A stretch of 64,000 bases of DNA from an uncultured Eubacteriales bacterium (GCA_902798745.1 CADBXM010000008.1:1-64000); one strand, 5' to 3'; shown: positions 16,014 to 25,239, counted from the stretch's first letter. Notes: generated from the sequence alone by a model not told the origin. Translations and numbers: made by a program.

Positions 16014-16042
16014 ATAATATCTATTTGCAGCCTGTTATTCAA
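16014..16042 (-). promoter_or_regulatory. Promoter of the symporter gene
   Basis: On the minus strand TTGAAT (16037-16042) and TATTAT (16014-16019) are spaced by 17 bases. The start codon at 16004 lies nine bases past the -10 box, implying a leader of two or three bases. The -35 box abuts the stop of the acetyltransferase gene. Confidence 0.6.
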
Positions 16043-16045
16043 TAT

Positions 16046-16630
16046 TCATGGACGTGATTCACGGTCGCTCTCGTTGATCTCTCTGACGACACGGCATGGA
16101 TTCCCATAGGCTACGACATTCGCGGGAATGTCCTTTGTCACCACGCTGCCAGCTCCTATGACCGAATTGTCTCCGATCGTGATCCCCGGCAGTACTATAG
16201 TGTTCGCGCCTATCCAAACACAACGGCCAATATGCACGTCCTTGTTAAACTGAAGTTCCGGGCTCTCTCTGAGCTCGGGATGTATAGGGTGGCCTGCAGT
16301 CGCGATCGTAACATTCGGACCAAATTCTGTCCAGTCTCCGACATATATATGCCCGTCGTCTACGCAGGTAAGGTTGAAATTCGCGTAGATATTGGATCCG
16401 AAGTGCACATGATGCCCTCCCCAGTTGGCATAAAAAGGAAGCTGGATGTAGCTGTTCTCACCGCACTCCGCAAATACTTCCTTCATATATGCCTGTATCG
16501 TATCAGTGTCTGTTGGATCGGTCTGATTCAGCTCCCACAGTTTGTGAGAATAGACCGTCTGCTCAGACAGTATTTCTTCATCGCCGGGATAGTATAGCTT
16601 TCCCGCGATCATTTTTTCTTTTTCAGTCAT
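16046..16630 (-). CDS. maa: Sugar O-acetyltransferase (maltose O-acetyltransferase family)
   Basis: The 194-residue product is a left-handed beta-helix acetyltransferase of the MAT/GAT type. The N-terminal region (MTEKEKMIAGKLYYPGDEEI) is the family cap. Hexapeptide repeats run from about residue 75 to 180 (VWIGANTIVLPGITIGDNSVIGAGSVVTKDI), with the catalytic His in TAGHPIHPE. It transfers acetyl from acetyl-CoA to a sugar hydroxyl in the cytosol. I set the start at 16630, where AAGGAAAG precedes the ATG, rather than the in-frame codon at 16663, which would overlap the upstream gene. Confidence 0.88.
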   Translation of the reverse strand: MTEKEKMIAGKLYYPGDEEILSEQTVYSHKLWELNQTDPTDTDTIQAYMKEVFAECGENSYIQLPFYANWGGHHVHFGSNIYANFNLTCVDDGHIYVGDWTEFGPNVTIATAGHPIHPELRESPELQFNKDVHIGRCVWIGANTIVLPGITIGDNSVIGAGSVVTKDIPANVVAYGNPCRVVREINESDRESRP

Positions 16631-16652
16631 ATAGCTTTCCTTATACGGGCCG

Positions 16653-17795
16653 TTATTCGGCAACGGCTTCGCTGATCTTGGTCATGATGCCCGGTATGTC
16701 TATCTTCTGCGGACATACTTTGGCGCATGCTCCGCAACCTATACAGGCCGATGGTCTCTTGTCCTCTGGGTAATCCGCGATATCTCCCTTCAGCATGCCC
16801 TTGTTCCCCGAAAGGATATACTCATTGCTGAGTCTGAGGAGCTCAGAGATAGCAAGTCCCTGAGGGCACTTCGACATGCAGTAGCAACAAGAAGTACAAG
16901 GAGCCATGCCGTTCTTTGTGTTTGTTATTTCGAAGTGAGCTGCTGTCAGAAGAGTAGCGATGTCGTCATCGTTCAGCGTCTTTTTCTCATTGAAGAATTC
17001 GACGTTCTGCTTCACCTGCTCGAAGTCGGACATACCCGAAAGTATCATCGTGACGCCCGGAACAGACTCTACAAATGAGAACGCCCAGTTTGCAGGTGTG
17101 TAGTCAGGATTGCTCCTGGCAAGCATCTTCTCTCCGCCGAGAGCCGACTTAGCCAGTTTGCCTCCACGCAGAGGCTCCATCACCCAGATAGGCATGCTGA
17201 GATTGTTCAGTTCCTCAACTTTAGCCCTTGCGTCCTGGAATTCGAAGTCGAGATAGTTGAGCTGGATCTGGCAAAATTCGAGATGCCTCCAGTACTTTTT
17301 GATAAAAGCGTGCATGGTTTCCAGCTTGCAATGGCATGAGAAGCCGAGGTGTTTGATCTTGCCTTCTTCCTTCATCCTAAGAAGAAAATCTGTGAGCCCG
17401 CAGTCGTCATTGAGATATCTCTCGATGTTATCCTCTGATACACAATGGTAGAGATAAAAGTCAAAATAATCTGTCTTGCAGTTCTCAAGTTGTTTGTAGA
17501 AGATCTCCTCGTGCTTTTCGAAGTTCTCAAGATCATATCCCGGGAACTTTGTCGCCAGATAATAACTGTCTCTGTCGTATTTTGACAGAGCTTCTCCGAT
17601 CGCGCTCTCACTGGTTCCGCCATGATAGCCCCATGCTGTGTCGTAGTAATTTATACCGTTGGCCATAGCATAGTCGACCATCTCCTGAACTGCCGCATGA
17701 TCGATCTTTGATTCATCACCATCTATCACAGGGAAGCGCATGCAACCCATGCCAAGCCCTGAAAGCTTGATGTCCTTGAAATCGTTATAATACAT
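16653..17795 (-). CDS. Aldo/keto reductase with C-terminal 4Fe-4S ferredoxin domain
   Basis: The 380-residue product has an aldo/keto reductase barrel (residues 1-280; GLGMGCMRFP at 14-23, YYDTAWGYHGG and LATKFPG with the catalytic Asp/Tyr/Lys, CHCK with the His) followed by two cysteine clusters: CTSCCYCMSKCP and CIGCGACAKVCP. This is the common anaerobe type that may take electrons from ferredoxin instead of, or as well as, NADPH. The substrate is unknown. The gene lies 22 bases upstream of maa and about 200 bases downstream of the cooT-like gene, from which it is separated by a structured repeat. Confidence 0.88.
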   Translation of the reverse strand: MYYNDFKDIKLSGLGMGCMRFPVIDGDESKIDHAAVQEMVDYAMANGINYYDTAWGYHGGTSESAIGEALSKYDRDSYYLATKFPGYDLENFEKHEEIFYKQLENCKTDYFDFYLYHCVSEDNIERYLNDDCGLTDFLLRMKEEGKIKHLGFSCHCKLETMHAFIKKYWRHLEFCQIQLNYLDFEFQDARAKVEELNNLSMPIWVMEPLRGGKLAKSALGGEKMLARSNPDYTPANWAFSFVESVPGVTMILSGMSDFEQVKQNVEFFNEKKTLNDDDIATLLTAAHFEITNTKNGMAPCTSCCYCMSKCPQGLAISELLRLSNEYILSGNKGMLKGDIADYPEDKRPSACIGCGACAKVCPQKIDIPGIMTKISEAVAE

Positions 17796-17814
17796 ACCTT
17801 ATCCCTCTCTTATC

Positions 17815-18010
17815 TCTGTGATTTTCAGATATGCTTTAGCTCGCATATTCCCTCGCCGGGAATTGCTACTCGCTCGACTTTGCCGCTTGGAGAACCTAGT
17901 CTGACGCTTCGCTTGCGACGACCGGTTCTTAGCCAATCGCCTGCAGTCTCGTCGTGCAATACCAAGCGGCTCCTCCATGAGCTCGCCGCATCATATCTGA
18001 AAATCACAGA
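17815..18010. repeat. 196-bp element with 19-bp perfect terminal inverted repeats and nested internal repeats
   Basis: TCTGTGATTTTCAGATATG (17815-17833) recurs as its exact reverse complement at 17992-18010. Inside lie further nested pairs: GCCGCTTGG (17882-17890) with CCAAGCGGC (17962-17970), and AGAACC (17891-17896) with GGTTCT (17924-17929). The whole can fold as one long cruciform or RNA hairpin. No target-site duplication is clear and no U run follows, so it is not an ordinary terminator. It could be a MITE-like element or a structured RNA between cooT-like and the aldo/keto reductase. A 60-codon reading frame inside is treated as spurious. Confidence 0.6.
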
Positions 18011-18011
18011 C

Positions 18012-18194
18012 CTACTTTACGATAACGTAATTGTCCATGAGATCGATCTTTTCGAGAGTGCCGTCGAAGACCGTGCGTATCCCCATTAAGTCAGTGAAGA
18101 TGATCTGTCCGTTCTCCACTTTGATATCCGCTACGTTTCTTGCGAGCAAATTAGCGTCGTTGACTTCATTTTTGTATACAGTAGAAAGACACAT
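18012..18194 (-). CDS. cooT: CooT-family small nickel-binding protein
   Basis: The 60-residue protein begins MCLSTVY, which is the hallmark of the CooT family, in which Cys2 is a nickel ligand. The rest (VADIKVENGQIIFTDLMGIRTVFDG and IDLMDNYVIV) is a single small beta-barrel domain of the usual length. CooT was first described in nickel insertion into carbon monoxide dehydrogenase, but many anaerobes without a nearby CODH encode homologues. No nickel enzyme is in this window. A strong ribosome-binding site (AAGGAGG) precedes the ATG, 29 bases behind the yqhQ-prmC gene on the same strand. Confidence 0.75.
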   Translation of the reverse strand: MCLSTVYKNEVNDANLLARNVADIKVENGQIIFTDLMGIRTVFDGTLEKIDLMDNYVIVK

Positions 18195-18223
18195 ATCTTA
18201 TCCTCCTTCTTTCTTTATGTTCG

Positions 18224-20410
18224 TTATATTCTTACTGCAATAACCACACGGTCCAGCTGAGCAAGATCACGAACGACCCTGACATTGCCGTAGGTCTTTG
18301 CCTTATTGAGCAGTCGCTTCACATCGATAGCCTGATCGCAGCCGATCTCGAGCGCCAGGATACCTCCCGACTTGAGATGCATGCTCGCTTCTTCTGCTAT
18401 CACGCGGTAGTAGTCGAGTCCGTCGGCACCGCCGTCAAGGGCGATCCTCGGTTCATGCTCTTTTACTTCCACATCGAGTGTATCGATCTCCTCGCTCTTT
18501 ATATACGGAGGATTGCATACTATTACATCGAATGTCTTATCCTCGGGTATTGCTTCGAACATATCTCCGAGCAGGAAAACGCAGCGGCGGTTGACGCCGT
18601 TTAGCCCGGCGTTGCTCATCGCGGTCTGAAGAGCCTCTTCGGAAACATCTGTCATAGTAACGACAGCTTCCGGCACCTTTGCTGCAATGGATATGCCTAT
18701 GGCGCCGCTTCCGGTGCAGAGATCGAGCACTTCAGGCGTTTTCATATCTTTTCCTTCTATTATGCCAAGTACCTGCTCAACAAGTATCTCGGTATCCAGT
18801 CTCGGTATGAGAACAGTTGGATTCACTCTGAAAGGCAGCCCCATGAATTCCTGCATACCGACTATATATTGAAGAGGCATACCTTCTATCCTTGCGTAGA
18901 TGCGCTTTTCAAACTCATCAAAATCATCATCTCGCATCAGTTCCCTAGCCCTTGTGATCAGCTCAGTAGAACCGAGTCCGGTCGCGTATGACATTATTGT
19001 CTTCGCTTCGTTCTTTCCGTTTGGCAGCATGCTGAGGGCTGCCTGTCCCCAGGCAAGCGCGTTCTCATAGGTCTTTATGTCCTTGGTGTATCTTCGCGCT
19101 ATTGTCCTGGCCTTTGCCTCAGCAGCCTCTCTGTCCACTATGGCCCTTACGATAGAACGTCCGTCAGTCTCTTCCGGAGCCACGATAGTGTATCCGTCAG
19201 TATCCAGATCATCCAGGAATTTGATTGCCTCTCTTATCTGCCCCTCGTCAGCAGGCCGTATTCCCGGCTCCTCAAATACAGTGCGGGCTTCCATTCTGCG
19301 GTTCTCTTCTATGACGTCTTTTGCCGCTTTCTTGGCCACTTCGGTATGTGCCTCGAGCTCGGCTGCCCATTTTTCCATCTCTTCGCCGATCTTTTTCTCC
19401 TCGGCGGCGGATCTGGTTATATTGCCGTCTTTATCCACGAAAGCGTCTATCTCGGGCACTCCCGGGTCGACCAATACGGCTTTGAGTGAGAGTATCGCCA
19501 CTTCAAGCTGCTCGTTCGTCGGTTCTGCTGTAGTAAGTTTCTGGAGCATCAGCCCCGGCCAGCTTAGTGTCTTTACGATCACTCCGTCGGAGCGGCCCGC
19601 CCATTTGAGCAGTTCATAGCTGATTGCAGCGATCACCGGTATCAGCAATACCCTTGAAGCGATCCTAAGAGCCAGATTAGGCCAGCCTAGGAAGCTGAAC
19701 AGCAACAGGCTGATGATGAGAACGAACACCATGAAGCTCGTACCGCACCTCGGATGAAGAGTGTAAAACTGCGCGGCGTTCTCAGGTACCAGAACTCTAT
19801 CGTTTTCGTAGCAGTGGATCGTCTTGTGCTCTGCTCCGTGGTAGCGGAAGAGCGTCTTTATGTCCTCCATATTGCGTATCGCCGCGACATAACCAATGAA
19901 CATCAGTATCCTGAGTATTCCTTCGATAAGGTTGAGGACTATAGCGTTCTCGATCCATTTGCCCGCAAAGTTTACCACCCATGTCGGAAAGATCACGAAC
20001 AGTCCGATGGAGACTACCAGCGCGATAACGACAGCGCTCCAGAGCAGGAAGTTCCACGCCGCCTTTTGCCCGAATTTCTTATTGACCCAGGCTTCGATCT
20101 TTCCAGGCTCTGTGCCGTATTCTTCAGGCGCGTACTCTTCAAGGATGTCCGCCGACTCCATCAGAGTTCCCATTCCGCCCACCAACGCGTTCCAGAAAGC
20201 GACTACTCCACGCACAAGCGGAACTTTCATAACTTTGCTCTGATCGGGGTTCTTTTTAGTCCTCAGATAGAGCTCTCCCGAAGGCAGACGCATCGCGATC
20301 GCGGTCCTGTCAGGACCCTTCATCATTACGCCTTCCATTATCGCTTGTCCGCCGATACTGGTTGGGCATGCGTTCTTTATGAAAATTTTACTGTAATCCA
20401 GTTTCGCCAT
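18224..20410 (-). CDS. prmC: Fusion of YqhQ (DUF1385) membrane protein and PrmC release-factor methyltransferase
   Basis: One 728-residue reading frame holds two proteins that are usually separate neighbours. Residues about 15-310 are YqhQ/DUF1385: GGQAIMEGVMMKGPD near the start, YHGAEHK and HPRCGTSFMVF, with several membrane helices between 115 and 285. A linker of about 130 mostly helical, charged residues follows. Residues about 450-728 are PrmC/HemK: PLQYIVGMQEFMGLPF, LIPRLDTEILVEQ, DLCTGSGAIGIS for SAM binding and the catalytic NPPY (633-636). PrmC methylates the Gln of the GGQ motif in release factors. No stop or frameshift is seen. The rho gene lies three bases upstream. rpmE and prfA, common in this neighbourhood, are absent. 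Confidence 0.85.
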   Translation of the reverse strand: MAKLDYSKIFIKNACPTSIGGQAIMEGVMMKGPDRTAIAMRLPSGELYLRTKKNPDQSKVMKVPLVRGVVAFWNALVGGMGTLMESADILEEYAPEEYGTEPGKIEAWVNKKFGQKAAWNFLLWSAVVIALVVSIGLFVIFPTWVVNFAGKWIENAIVLNLIEGILRILMFIGYVAAIRNMEDIKTLFRYHGAEHKTIHCYENDRVLVPENAAQFYTLHPRCGTSFMVFVLIISLLLFSFLGWPNLALRIASRVLLIPVIAAISYELLKWAGRSDGVIVKTLSWPGLMLQKLTTAEPTNEQLEVAILSLKAVLVDPGVPEIDAFVDKDGNITRSAAEEKKIGEEMEKWAAELEAHTEVAKKAAKDVIEENRRMEARTVFEEPGIRPADEGQIREAIKFLDDLDTDGYTIVAPEETDGRSIVRAIVDREAAEAKARTIARRYTKDIKTYENALAWGQAALSMLPNGKNEAKTIMSYATGLGSTELITRARELMRDDDFDEFEKRIYARIEGMPLQYIVGMQEFMGLPFRVNPTVLIPRLDTEILVEQVLGIIEGKDMKTPEVLDLCTGSGAIGISIAAKVPEAVVTMTDVSEEALQTAMSNAGLNGVNRRCVFLLGDMFEAIPEDKTFDVIVCNPPYIKSEEIDTLDVEVKEHEPRIALDGGADGLDYYRVIAEEASMHLKSGGILALEIGCDQAIDVKRLLNKAKTYGNVRVVRDLAQLDRVVIAVRI

Positions 20411-20413
20411 TTT

Positions 20414-21679
20414 TTAGTGCAGTTTCTTAAGCATGAAATCCACAAAAGCCTTGTTGCTCTTGGTGGATGAAAGATTGTCTATGATCTCCTCTGTAACGTC
20501 CATCACGTTTCCGCGGCTCATCTCCCGGCGCAGCATGTACATCACCTGATATTCCTCCTGAGTGAGAAGCAGGTCTTCCCTTCGTGTGCCTGATTTGTAC
20601 AGGTCTATGGCAGGGAATATGCGGCGCTCGCTGAGCTGTCTGTCGAGGTGTAGCTCCATATTGCCTGTGCCTTTGAATTCCTCAAAAATCACATCGTCCA
20701 TGCGTGATCCGGTCTCGACCAGCGCGGTAGCGAGTATGGTAACGCTTCCGCCTTCTTCGAGATTCCGCGCTGTGCCGAAGAACTTCTTCGGAGGGTGCAG
20801 GGCACCCGGGTCGAGACCGCCCGAAAGTGTGCGTCCCGATGCGGGTACTTCCATGTTATAAGCTCTTGCGAGCCTGGTGATGGAATCGAGCAGTATCATC
20901 ACGTCTCTGCCGCTCTCGGCAAGGCGTTTAGCGCGTTCTATTACCATCTGAGCTACTTTGACATGGTGTCTTGTTTCCTCGTCAAATGTCGAGTAAATGA
21001 CCTCAGAGTGTTTGAGGCTCCTCTTCATATCCGTGACTTCCTCAGGACGCTCGTCTACAAGCAGCACTATCAGCTCGATATCCGGATATTTATCTTCTAC
21101 TGAAGCCGCGATCTTCTTGAGAAGAACTGTCTTGCCTGCTTTAGGCTGAGCGACTATGAGACCTCTCTGTCCGCGTCCGATAGGTGCAACGAGATCCATG
21201 ACTCTGGTCGAAAGATCGATGCTGGAATTCTCAAGTACTATCCTTTCATCCGCATAGACAGGGGTGAGATTGTCGAAATGAGGGCGTCTCTTCGCTGTCA
21301 TTGGATCGAGTCCATCGACATCTTTAACGAAGAGCAGAGCTCCGAATCTTTCAGTGCCTCGCGGCTTTCTGGCGATGCCGTTTATCTTGTCACCGGTACG
21401 CAGGCCGAAACGTCTTATCTGCGTAGGCGACACATAGACATCCTTGTTTGAAGTAAGGAAATTATCAAAACGGAGGAACCCGAATCCGTCGTCTGCGAGT
21501 TCCAATATGCCCTCGACCTCGTACTTGCCGTCGTCTTCAGGCGCCGCTTCCGCAGCTTCCTCTTTGGCCGTCTCTTCGGCTTCTTCGACCATAGGGATCT
21601 CTGCCTCTGCTTCCTCAGAAGGGTGGTCTTTGATCTCAGGTTCTTTTTCTGTAATCATTTCTTTTATCTCTTCAGACAT
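20414..21679 (-). CDS. rho: Transcription termination factor Rho
   Basis: The 421-residue product has an acidic N-terminal extension (about 1-50), the Rho cold-shock-like RNA-binding domain ([14 protein letters not shown], then [18 protein letters not shown]) and the hexameric ATPase core with Walker [13 protein letters not shown] and Walker [16 protein letters not shown], plus the Q/R-loop motif [16 protein letters not shown]. It unwinds RNA and ends transcription. The start has AGAGGA upstream. It precedes the yqhQ-prmC fusion by three bases and follows the LtaS-type gene by 11, so it belongs to one long operon. Confidence 0.96.
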   Translation of the reverse strand: MSEEIKEMITEKEPEIKDHPSEEAEAEIPMVEEAEETAKEEAAEAAPEDDGKYEVEGILELADDGFGFLRFDNFLTSNKDVYVSPTQIRRFGLRTGDKINGIARKPRGTERFGALLFVKDVDGLDPMTAKRRPHFDNLTPVYADERIVLENSSIDLSTRVMDLVAPIGRGQRGLIVAQPKAGKTVLLKKIAASVEDKYPDIELIVLLVDERPEEVTDMKRSLKHSEVIYSTFDEETRHHVKVAQMVIERAKRLAESGRDVMILLDSITRLARAYNMEVPASGRTLSGGLDPGALHPPKKFFGTARNLEEGGSVTILATALVETGSRMDDVIFEEFKGTGNMELHLDRQLSERRIFPAIDLYKSGTRREDLLLTQEEYQVMYMLRREMSRGNVMDVTEEIIDNLSSTKSNKAFVDFMLKKLH

Positions 21680-21690
21680 GATTGGTTCCT

Positions 21691-23790
21691 CTATAATTCT
21701 TCGTTCGCTCCTACTGTAGTCAGTACCGTCTCCTCGGACTTATCGACCTGACTCACCTTGAGCTTATTGATATCGTCCTTATCGATCTCCTCGTTGAGCG
21801 CCAGCAAAGTCGGCGATAGATATACCGTCGACAGCTGTTTATTGCCCATGCTGATGATCGATCTCTCAGTAAAGTTGTTTCCTCTTATGTAGTAACGGTC
21901 GCCGATCTTGACGATGTCTTTGATCTTGATCTCTTTGTGTCCCATCCTAAGGTCTATTCGCTCATAAGGATTGACCCCGCCATAGGCGTAATGCTTACCA
22001 TAGAGCATGTCGTAAGCGAGAGCCTCCTGGTCGTTCAGGTATGACTCGGACTTAGGACTGTTGGACTGCTGATAATCGAAAAGCACACCCTCATGCGCAA
22101 GACCCGCGTCCGCAAGCAGCATAGCGCCTGCCTGATATGAGTGGATATCGTGTTCCTCTTTCTCAAGACCGATATTATCCCAGATGGCGTAACGTGTCGT
22201 ATAGAGATCTTTCTGCTTGTAATTCTCCTCCTTGACATCGATAGCCGGGATATGGTCGCCGTATACTATCATGACGGTCGGCTCGCCGCTTTCTTCGATC
22301 TCGTTTATAAGATCCCCGATGAAGGTATCCATCTCGTGGCATTCATTCAGGTAATACTCATATTTCCACTTCGTATCCTCATCATCTGCCGTGACTACGG
22401 TATAAGGATTCTTGAATACCTGCTCAGTCGGATAGCCGCCGTGTCCCTCAACGGAAATGACATGCATGAAGTCCCTCTCATCGGTCTGCTTCATAATCTC
22501 CATGATCTCGCTCGTGAGAACCGTGTCCTTGCACCAGTTCGTCGGTGTGAAGGATACGTTGTTCATGTACTCGACGGATGTGAATGTGTCGAATCCGAGA
22601 TCAGCGTACACCTCGTTTCGGTTGTAGAAGAGCGCGCGGTGATCGTGAAGAGCGCTGGTCGCATATCCATGCCTCTTGGCCACATATGCCATGCTCTCAA
22701 GCGTGTTCTCCCTTAGCTTTCCTTTGTATGGGTATTCTCCCGGGCCGAAGAACTTGGCACTGATGCCTGTCAAAAGCTCAAACTCTGTATTTGCCGTGCC
22801 GGCTCCGCAGGCAGGGACTTCAAAAGCGCCGGATGTATAATTCTTGCATAGTGAATTGAATACAGGCGTAGGGTCTCTCGATACCTCAATGTTCTTATAA
22901 TCCTGTGCGACTGTGAATGATTCCATCTGAAGAACGATAATGTTAGGATGCTCGGTGCTGTCGTTCTTCTCAGGCAGTATGGTGTCGGTACCTTTCTTGG
23001 TCTTTTCCTTAAGTATCCCGGTTATAAGTTCTTCCGAATAGCCCTTAGGCTTGGAAATACCGGCATCTGTGGAAGTCGATACGAAGCAATAAGCGAAGCC
23101 GTAGTCTCTGTATGCGTAGTTGAGGTTACCAAAGAATGTGCCGACGAGGCCTGTCTTGATACCGCCCCAGGTGGCCAGACCCAAGGCCCCAAAGGTGATC
23201 AATATCGCCAGCAGGCTCTTGCCGTATTTAATATTCTTCCACTTTTCGCTTCGAATAAAGATGAGTACTATGGCAGCGACACCCAGCGATATGCCAATGA
23301 TGCCCAGTGTGATCTGCCATGCCGTGTAATATGTGTTGACGATCGATACTCCGTCAGTGATATTCTTAGCGTCATACAATGTGAATGGAGTCATTCTCGA
23401 TAGCAGGATAAAGCCGTTGACCGTGCCTATCACTACCCAGACCAGTGAGACTATGAACCACACAAAGCGGCGGCGCCTGAAAAGAAGTGCGATAGTCATC
23501 GTTGCGAAGATGATCAGGGTATTGTAAAGGAATAGGAGAGGGTGCGTGAACGCCCATCTGAGGCCTTCGAAAATGCCCGTCGTAAGTCTCGCAAATTCTT
23601 CTATGTAAATATTGATCGCGAGCGCGTAAAGACCCATGAGCGCAATGTACTTGATCTCATGTCGGTCTGCGTCGAAATATTTAGCAGTTCTCTTTGGGAA
23701 AATCTTGTAGAAAAGTCCCTTTATGGCGTTTCCGACTTTGAAGAGTATCATCTTCAGAAACGCGAGGACTTTATGTAGTATGTCCTGCAA
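21691..23790 (-). CDS. LtaS-type membrane sulfatase-fold protein (lipoteichoic acid synthase family)
   Basis: The 699-residue product has five hydrophobic segments in its first 220 residues and a large extracellular alkaline phosphatase/sulfatase domain after that. The catalytic Thr lies in CGAGTANTEFELLTG. Metal and substrate residues appear in NIIVLQMESF, SVEGHGGYP and IVYGDHIPAI, as in LtaS and related phosphoglycerol transferases. These polymerise glycerol phosphate from phosphatidylglycerol on the outer face of the membrane. The start is TTG at 23790, with GGAGG seven bases upstream inside the end of rsmA. Whether the organism makes true lipoteichoic acid or uses it for another glycerophosphate transfer is open. 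Confidence 0.88.
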   Translation of the reverse strand: MQDILHKVLAFLKMILFKVGNAIKGLFYKIFPKRTAKYFDADRHEIKYIALMGLYALAINIYIEEFARLTTGIFEGLRWAFTHPLLFLYNTLIIFATMTIALLFRRRRFVWFIVSLVWVVIGTVNGFILLSRMTPFTLYDAKNITDGVSIVNTYYTAWQITLGIIGISLGVAAIVLIFIRSEKWKNIKYGKSLLAILITFGALGLATWGGIKTGLVGTFFGNLNYAYRDYGFAYCFVSTSTDAGISKPKGYSEELITGILKEKTKKGTDTILPEKNDSTEHPNIIVLQMESFTVAQDYKNIEVSRDPTPVFNSLCKNYTSGAFEVPACGAGTANTEFELLTGISAKFFGPGEYPYKGKLRENTLESMAYVAKRHGYATSALHDHRALFYNRNEVYADLGFDTFTSVEYMNNVSFTPTNWCKDTVLTSEIMEIMKQTDERDFMHVISVEGHGGYPTEQVFKNPYTVVTADDEDTKWKYEYYLNECHEMDTFIGDLINEIEESGEPTVMIVYGDHIPAIDVKEENYKQKDLYTTRYAIWDNIGLEKEEHDIHSYQAGAMLLADAGLAHEGVLFDYQQSNSPKSESYLNDQEALAYDMLYGKHYAYGGVNPYERIDLRMGHKEIKIKDIVKIGDRYYIRGNNFTERSIISMGNKQLSTVYLSPTLLALNEEIDKDDINKLKVSQVDKSEETVLTTVGANEEL

Positions 23791-23792
23791 GT

Positions 23793-24680
23793 CTATGCCT
23801 CCTGCAAGCTGTCTGAAAGCTTTGCGAATTCCTCAAGAGAGAGTGTCTCCGCCCGCCTGGACGGATCGATGCCTGCAGCATCGAGAGCTTTTGACAGTAT
23901 TTCTTTATTTTGATATCCCAGCGCGGTGAGAGAGTTGAGCAGTGTTTTGCGTCTCATCGAGAAGCCTGCCTTGATGCAGCGCATCATCAGCTCTTCGTCT
24001 TTGACGCAGACAGCCGGTTCGTTTCTCAAGTCAAGTCTCAGCACTGCCGAGTCGACCTTTGGCGCCGGATAGAAGCATTCTCTCGGCACGAAAGCGATCT
24101 CGCTGACCCTTGCATGGTAGTGCACAGGGTAGGTGATGGCTCCGGAAGCGCGCGTACCCGGCTCGGCCGCGATACGGTCTGCGACTTCCTTTTGCATCAT
24201 AACGGTGATGCTCTTTGCTCCGGTATCCGATTCCAGAAGCTTCATGATTATAGGTGTGGTTATGTAGTATGGCAGATTGCCGATTATGCGAAGCTCGGTG
24301 AGCCCATGTTCTGCCATCGCCTCTGTAGCGAGGCTCTTTATATCTGTTTCCAGTATGTCCTGATGGATGATCTCGACATTGTCCATTCCAAAGGTCTTGA
24401 TGCGAAGGCCTTCTATCATGTTTTCGTCAAGTTCCACAGCTATGACTCTTCCCGCGGCTTCAGCCAGAGGAAGAGTGAGTGCTCCTGTGCCGGGACCTAT
24501 CTCGATCACAAGCGTATCTTTAGACACGCCGCTCTCTCTGACTATGGTCCCGATCACCTCTTCATCTATCAGGAAATTCTGCCCGAGCCCTTTATCAGGC
24601 CTTACTCCTGCAAAGCCTCTTGGCCTCGGTGCGTGATTACCTTTGTTTCCGGATCTTTTCGATTTCTTCTTTGAGCTCAT
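23793..24680 (-). CDS. rsmA: 16S rRNA (A1518/A1519) dimethyltransferase RsmA/KsgA
   Basis: The 295-residue product shows the family motifs: GLGQNFLID (31-39), EIGPGTGALTLPL for SAM, IIHQDIL and the catalytic NLPYYITTPI, with ECFYPAPKVDSAVLRL in the C-terminal domain. It dimethylates two adenines in helix 45 of 16S rRNA. A basic N-terminal tail (SSKKKSKRSGNKG) of about 25 residues is longer than usual. The start overlaps the end of rnmV by 44 bases and has only a weak ribosome-binding site; starts further in would cut the conserved motif, so coupling to rnmV is likely. The rnmV-rsmA pair is a normal Firmicute arrangement. Confidence 0.95.
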   Translation of the reverse strand: MSSKKKSKRSGNKGNHAPRPRGFAGVRPDKGLGQNFLIDEEVIGTIVRESGVSKDTLVIEIGPGTGALTLPLAEAAGRVIAVELDENMIEGLRIKTFGMDNVEIIHQDILETDIKSLATEAMAEHGLTELRIIGNLPYYITTPIIMKLLESDTGAKSITVMMQKEVADRIAAEPGTRASGAITYPVHYHARVSEIAFVPRECFYPAPKVDSAVLRLDLRNEPAVCVKDEELMMRCIKAGFSMRRKTLLNSLTALGYQNKEILSKALDAAGIDPSRRAETLSLEEFAKLSDSLQEA

Positions 24681-25239
24681 TTAAGCCTATTCCGAATCCT
24701 TTTAGTTTTTTAACGAATGCGCCTGCATTGCCGTAGCCGATCCCTAGCGATCTTGCAAGTTCTGCCCTCATCTCCGATGCGCCGTCTGTGCCGACCAGTC
24801 CGAGATCCCTTAGGTCTGCCATGTCAGCAAAGACAGTCTCCGCAGGAACGGATGAATGATTATCGCCAGGTTCACCGTCTTCCCGAATGATCCCGGCCCT
24901 AATGAGGGCTTTCTCCAGAGCAATGGCTATTGCTTCGGGCTCGGCGTTTTCTATCCCTATATCATCCGCCGTGATCGCGTCTTTTCTTGCTACATACGCC
25001 TGTACTGATTCCGGAAATCTTTCCGTCAGTCTGCGCCGTATCTCTTCCCCAGCATAATCGGGGTCTGTAAGAATTACCAGGCCTTTTTCTTCGTAAGCCT
25101 TTGCGATCATCCCCCATGTCTCCGCTGTGATGCCAAAGCCATGTGTCGGGATGATAAGCGCATCGACGGCTCTGGATACGGCGTCGACGTCATCGCGGCC
25201 TTCGACTACTATCGCCTGATCGATCTTCAGTTTATTCAT
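24637..25239 (-). CDS. rnmV: Ribonuclease M5 (5S rRNA maturation)
   Basis: The 200-residue product has the Toprim motifs VVEGRDDVDAV near the start and LTDPDYAGEEIRRRL, as in RNase M5, which trims 5S rRNA precursors. The C-terminal half (DLRDLGLVGTDGASEMRAELARSLGIGYGNAGAFVKKLKGFGI) matches the DUF4093 part of the family. I prefer the ATG at 25237-25239 (MNKLKIDQ) because the longer alternative at 25248 only adds MMT. It overlaps the stop of the divIC-like gene and is therefore coupled to it. Confidence 0.9.
   Translation of the reverse strand: MNKLKIDQAIVVEGRDDVDAVSRAVDALIIPTHGFGITAETWGMIAKAYEEKGLVILTDPDYAGEEIRRRLTERFPESVQAYVARKDAITADDIGIENAEPEAIAIALEKALIRAGIIREDGEPGDNHSSVPAETVFADMADLRDLGLVGTDGASEMRAELARSLGIGYGNAGAFVKKLKGFGIGLNELKEEIEKIRKQR

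Noticed and set aside
17825-18007. 60-codon reading frame inside the inverted-repeat element
   Set aside because: The frame lies within a self-complementary element, has no ribosome-binding site of note and no recognised motif.
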